Positions 6,060 to 6,351 of a stretch of 6,351 nucleotides of DNA are shown piece after piece. Origin of the DNA: Methanobrevibacter sp. GTDB taxonomy: Archaea; Methanobacteriota; Methanobacteria; Methanobacteriales; Methanobacteriaceae. Within the stretch, counting starts at the first letter, position 1, and each line of letters opens with the position of its first letter. Location: assembly GCA_009784145.1 (NCBI GenBank), contig WRCI01000099.1:1-6351 (forward strand), in the 5' to 3' direction. The notes under the pieces are model-generated. The model was not told where the DNA came from and ran no database searches. It saw only the letters and a list, made by a program, of their open reading frames with translations. The position numbers were made by a program, and so were the translations under genes.

Positions 6060-6351
6060 GTATTTTAAGTTAGATATTAAAGTTTATATATTTTTTCTAT
6101 TTCTTTGTTTTTGGGATTGAATTTTAATTTTTTATAATTTTTATAATTTTATATTTTTTTATAATTTTATTGGCTGTGCATCAACATTTTTCTGAAATTT
6201 ATTTTTTTGAGGCTATTTTTGATTTTTATTTTTCTTTGTTGAAAAATTTTGTGTATTTTTATCGAAAAGTTGTGTTTTTTGTCTTTTTTTTATCATAAAT
6301 TTTATATATTTTTATTAATTTTTAGGAAAAATGGCTTGTTTTTAGATGGTT
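6060..6351. other. T/G-rich intergenic region upstream of the M50 gene
   Basis: No supported gene lies in these 292 bases. Near 6131-6170 TTATAATTTT occurs three times, and beyond 6171 the plus strand has clearly more G than C (about 26 against 11 by eye). A 27-codon minus-strand frame at 6213-6296 encodes only a low-complexity Lys/Asn/Gln string and was not called. The region may hold the promoter of the M50 operon and an end of a gene outside the window. Confidence 0.4.
6083..6092 (-). promoter_or_regulatory. Candidate TATA box of the M50 gene
   Basis: On the minus strand this reads AATATATAAA, close to an archaeal box A. Its centre is about 29 bases before the ATG. A start site 24-27 bases downstream leaves almost no leader, matching the lack of a Shine-Dalgarno site. 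Confidence 0.4.

Noticed and set aside
6213..6296. 27-codon minus-strand reading frame
   Set aside because: It encodes a low-complexity Lys/Asn/Gln string in A-rich DNA, with no ribosome binding site.
4078..6351. RiPP biosynthetic cluster (YcaO, TfuA, M50 protease)
   Set aside because: No precursor-like small gene lies in any spacer, and YcaO carries the methanogen McrA-type N-terminal block.

Overview
The window looks like a very AT-rich methanogenic archaeon of the Methanobacteriales, most likely Methanobrevibacter or a close relative (inferred from gene content; no search was run). The strongest clue is an adjacent YcaO-TfuA pair of the type that installs thioglycine in methyl-coenzyme M reductase. 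Long intergenic stretches of almost pure A/T, TATA-box-like promoter elements, GGTGAT-type ribosome binding sites and six TAA stops fit this.

Left part, plus strand: an AT-rich 341-base leader region holding a degenerate repeat, then a single-domain universal stress protein (UspA family, start best placed at 342). A tandem array of about 4.7 units of 29-30 bp begins in the last codons of uspA. A four-CBS-domain protein follows (start best placed at 961). Both genes share an 11-base motif shortly upstream of the start and may be co-regulated. A 317-base convergent intergenic region then holds oligo-T terminator-like tracts and very AT-rich quasi-palindromic DNA.

Right part, minus strand, in order of transcription: an integral-membrane M50 (site-2-protease-like) metalloprotease, ycaO, tfuA and larE. 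YcaO activates the peptide backbone with ATP. TfuA releases or delivers sulfide to it. LarE is a PP-loop sulfurtransferase that carries an additional ~90-residue cysteine-bearing C-terminal extension. The reading is an McrA thioamidation locus with a possible extra sulfur-supply protein next to it. The larE link is by proximity only, because larE is separated from tfuA by 271 bases filled with a T-tract array of ~31 bp period.

The most unusual signal is not a gene. At four of the six genes (uspA, the CBS gene, tfuA and the M50 gene) the last codons with the stop codon are echoed in the downstream spacer. In three of these spacers the repeat or tract period is near 30 bp, the spacing of archaeal histone dimers. 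No RNA genes, CRISPR array, insertion sequence or RiPP precursor peptide was seen.
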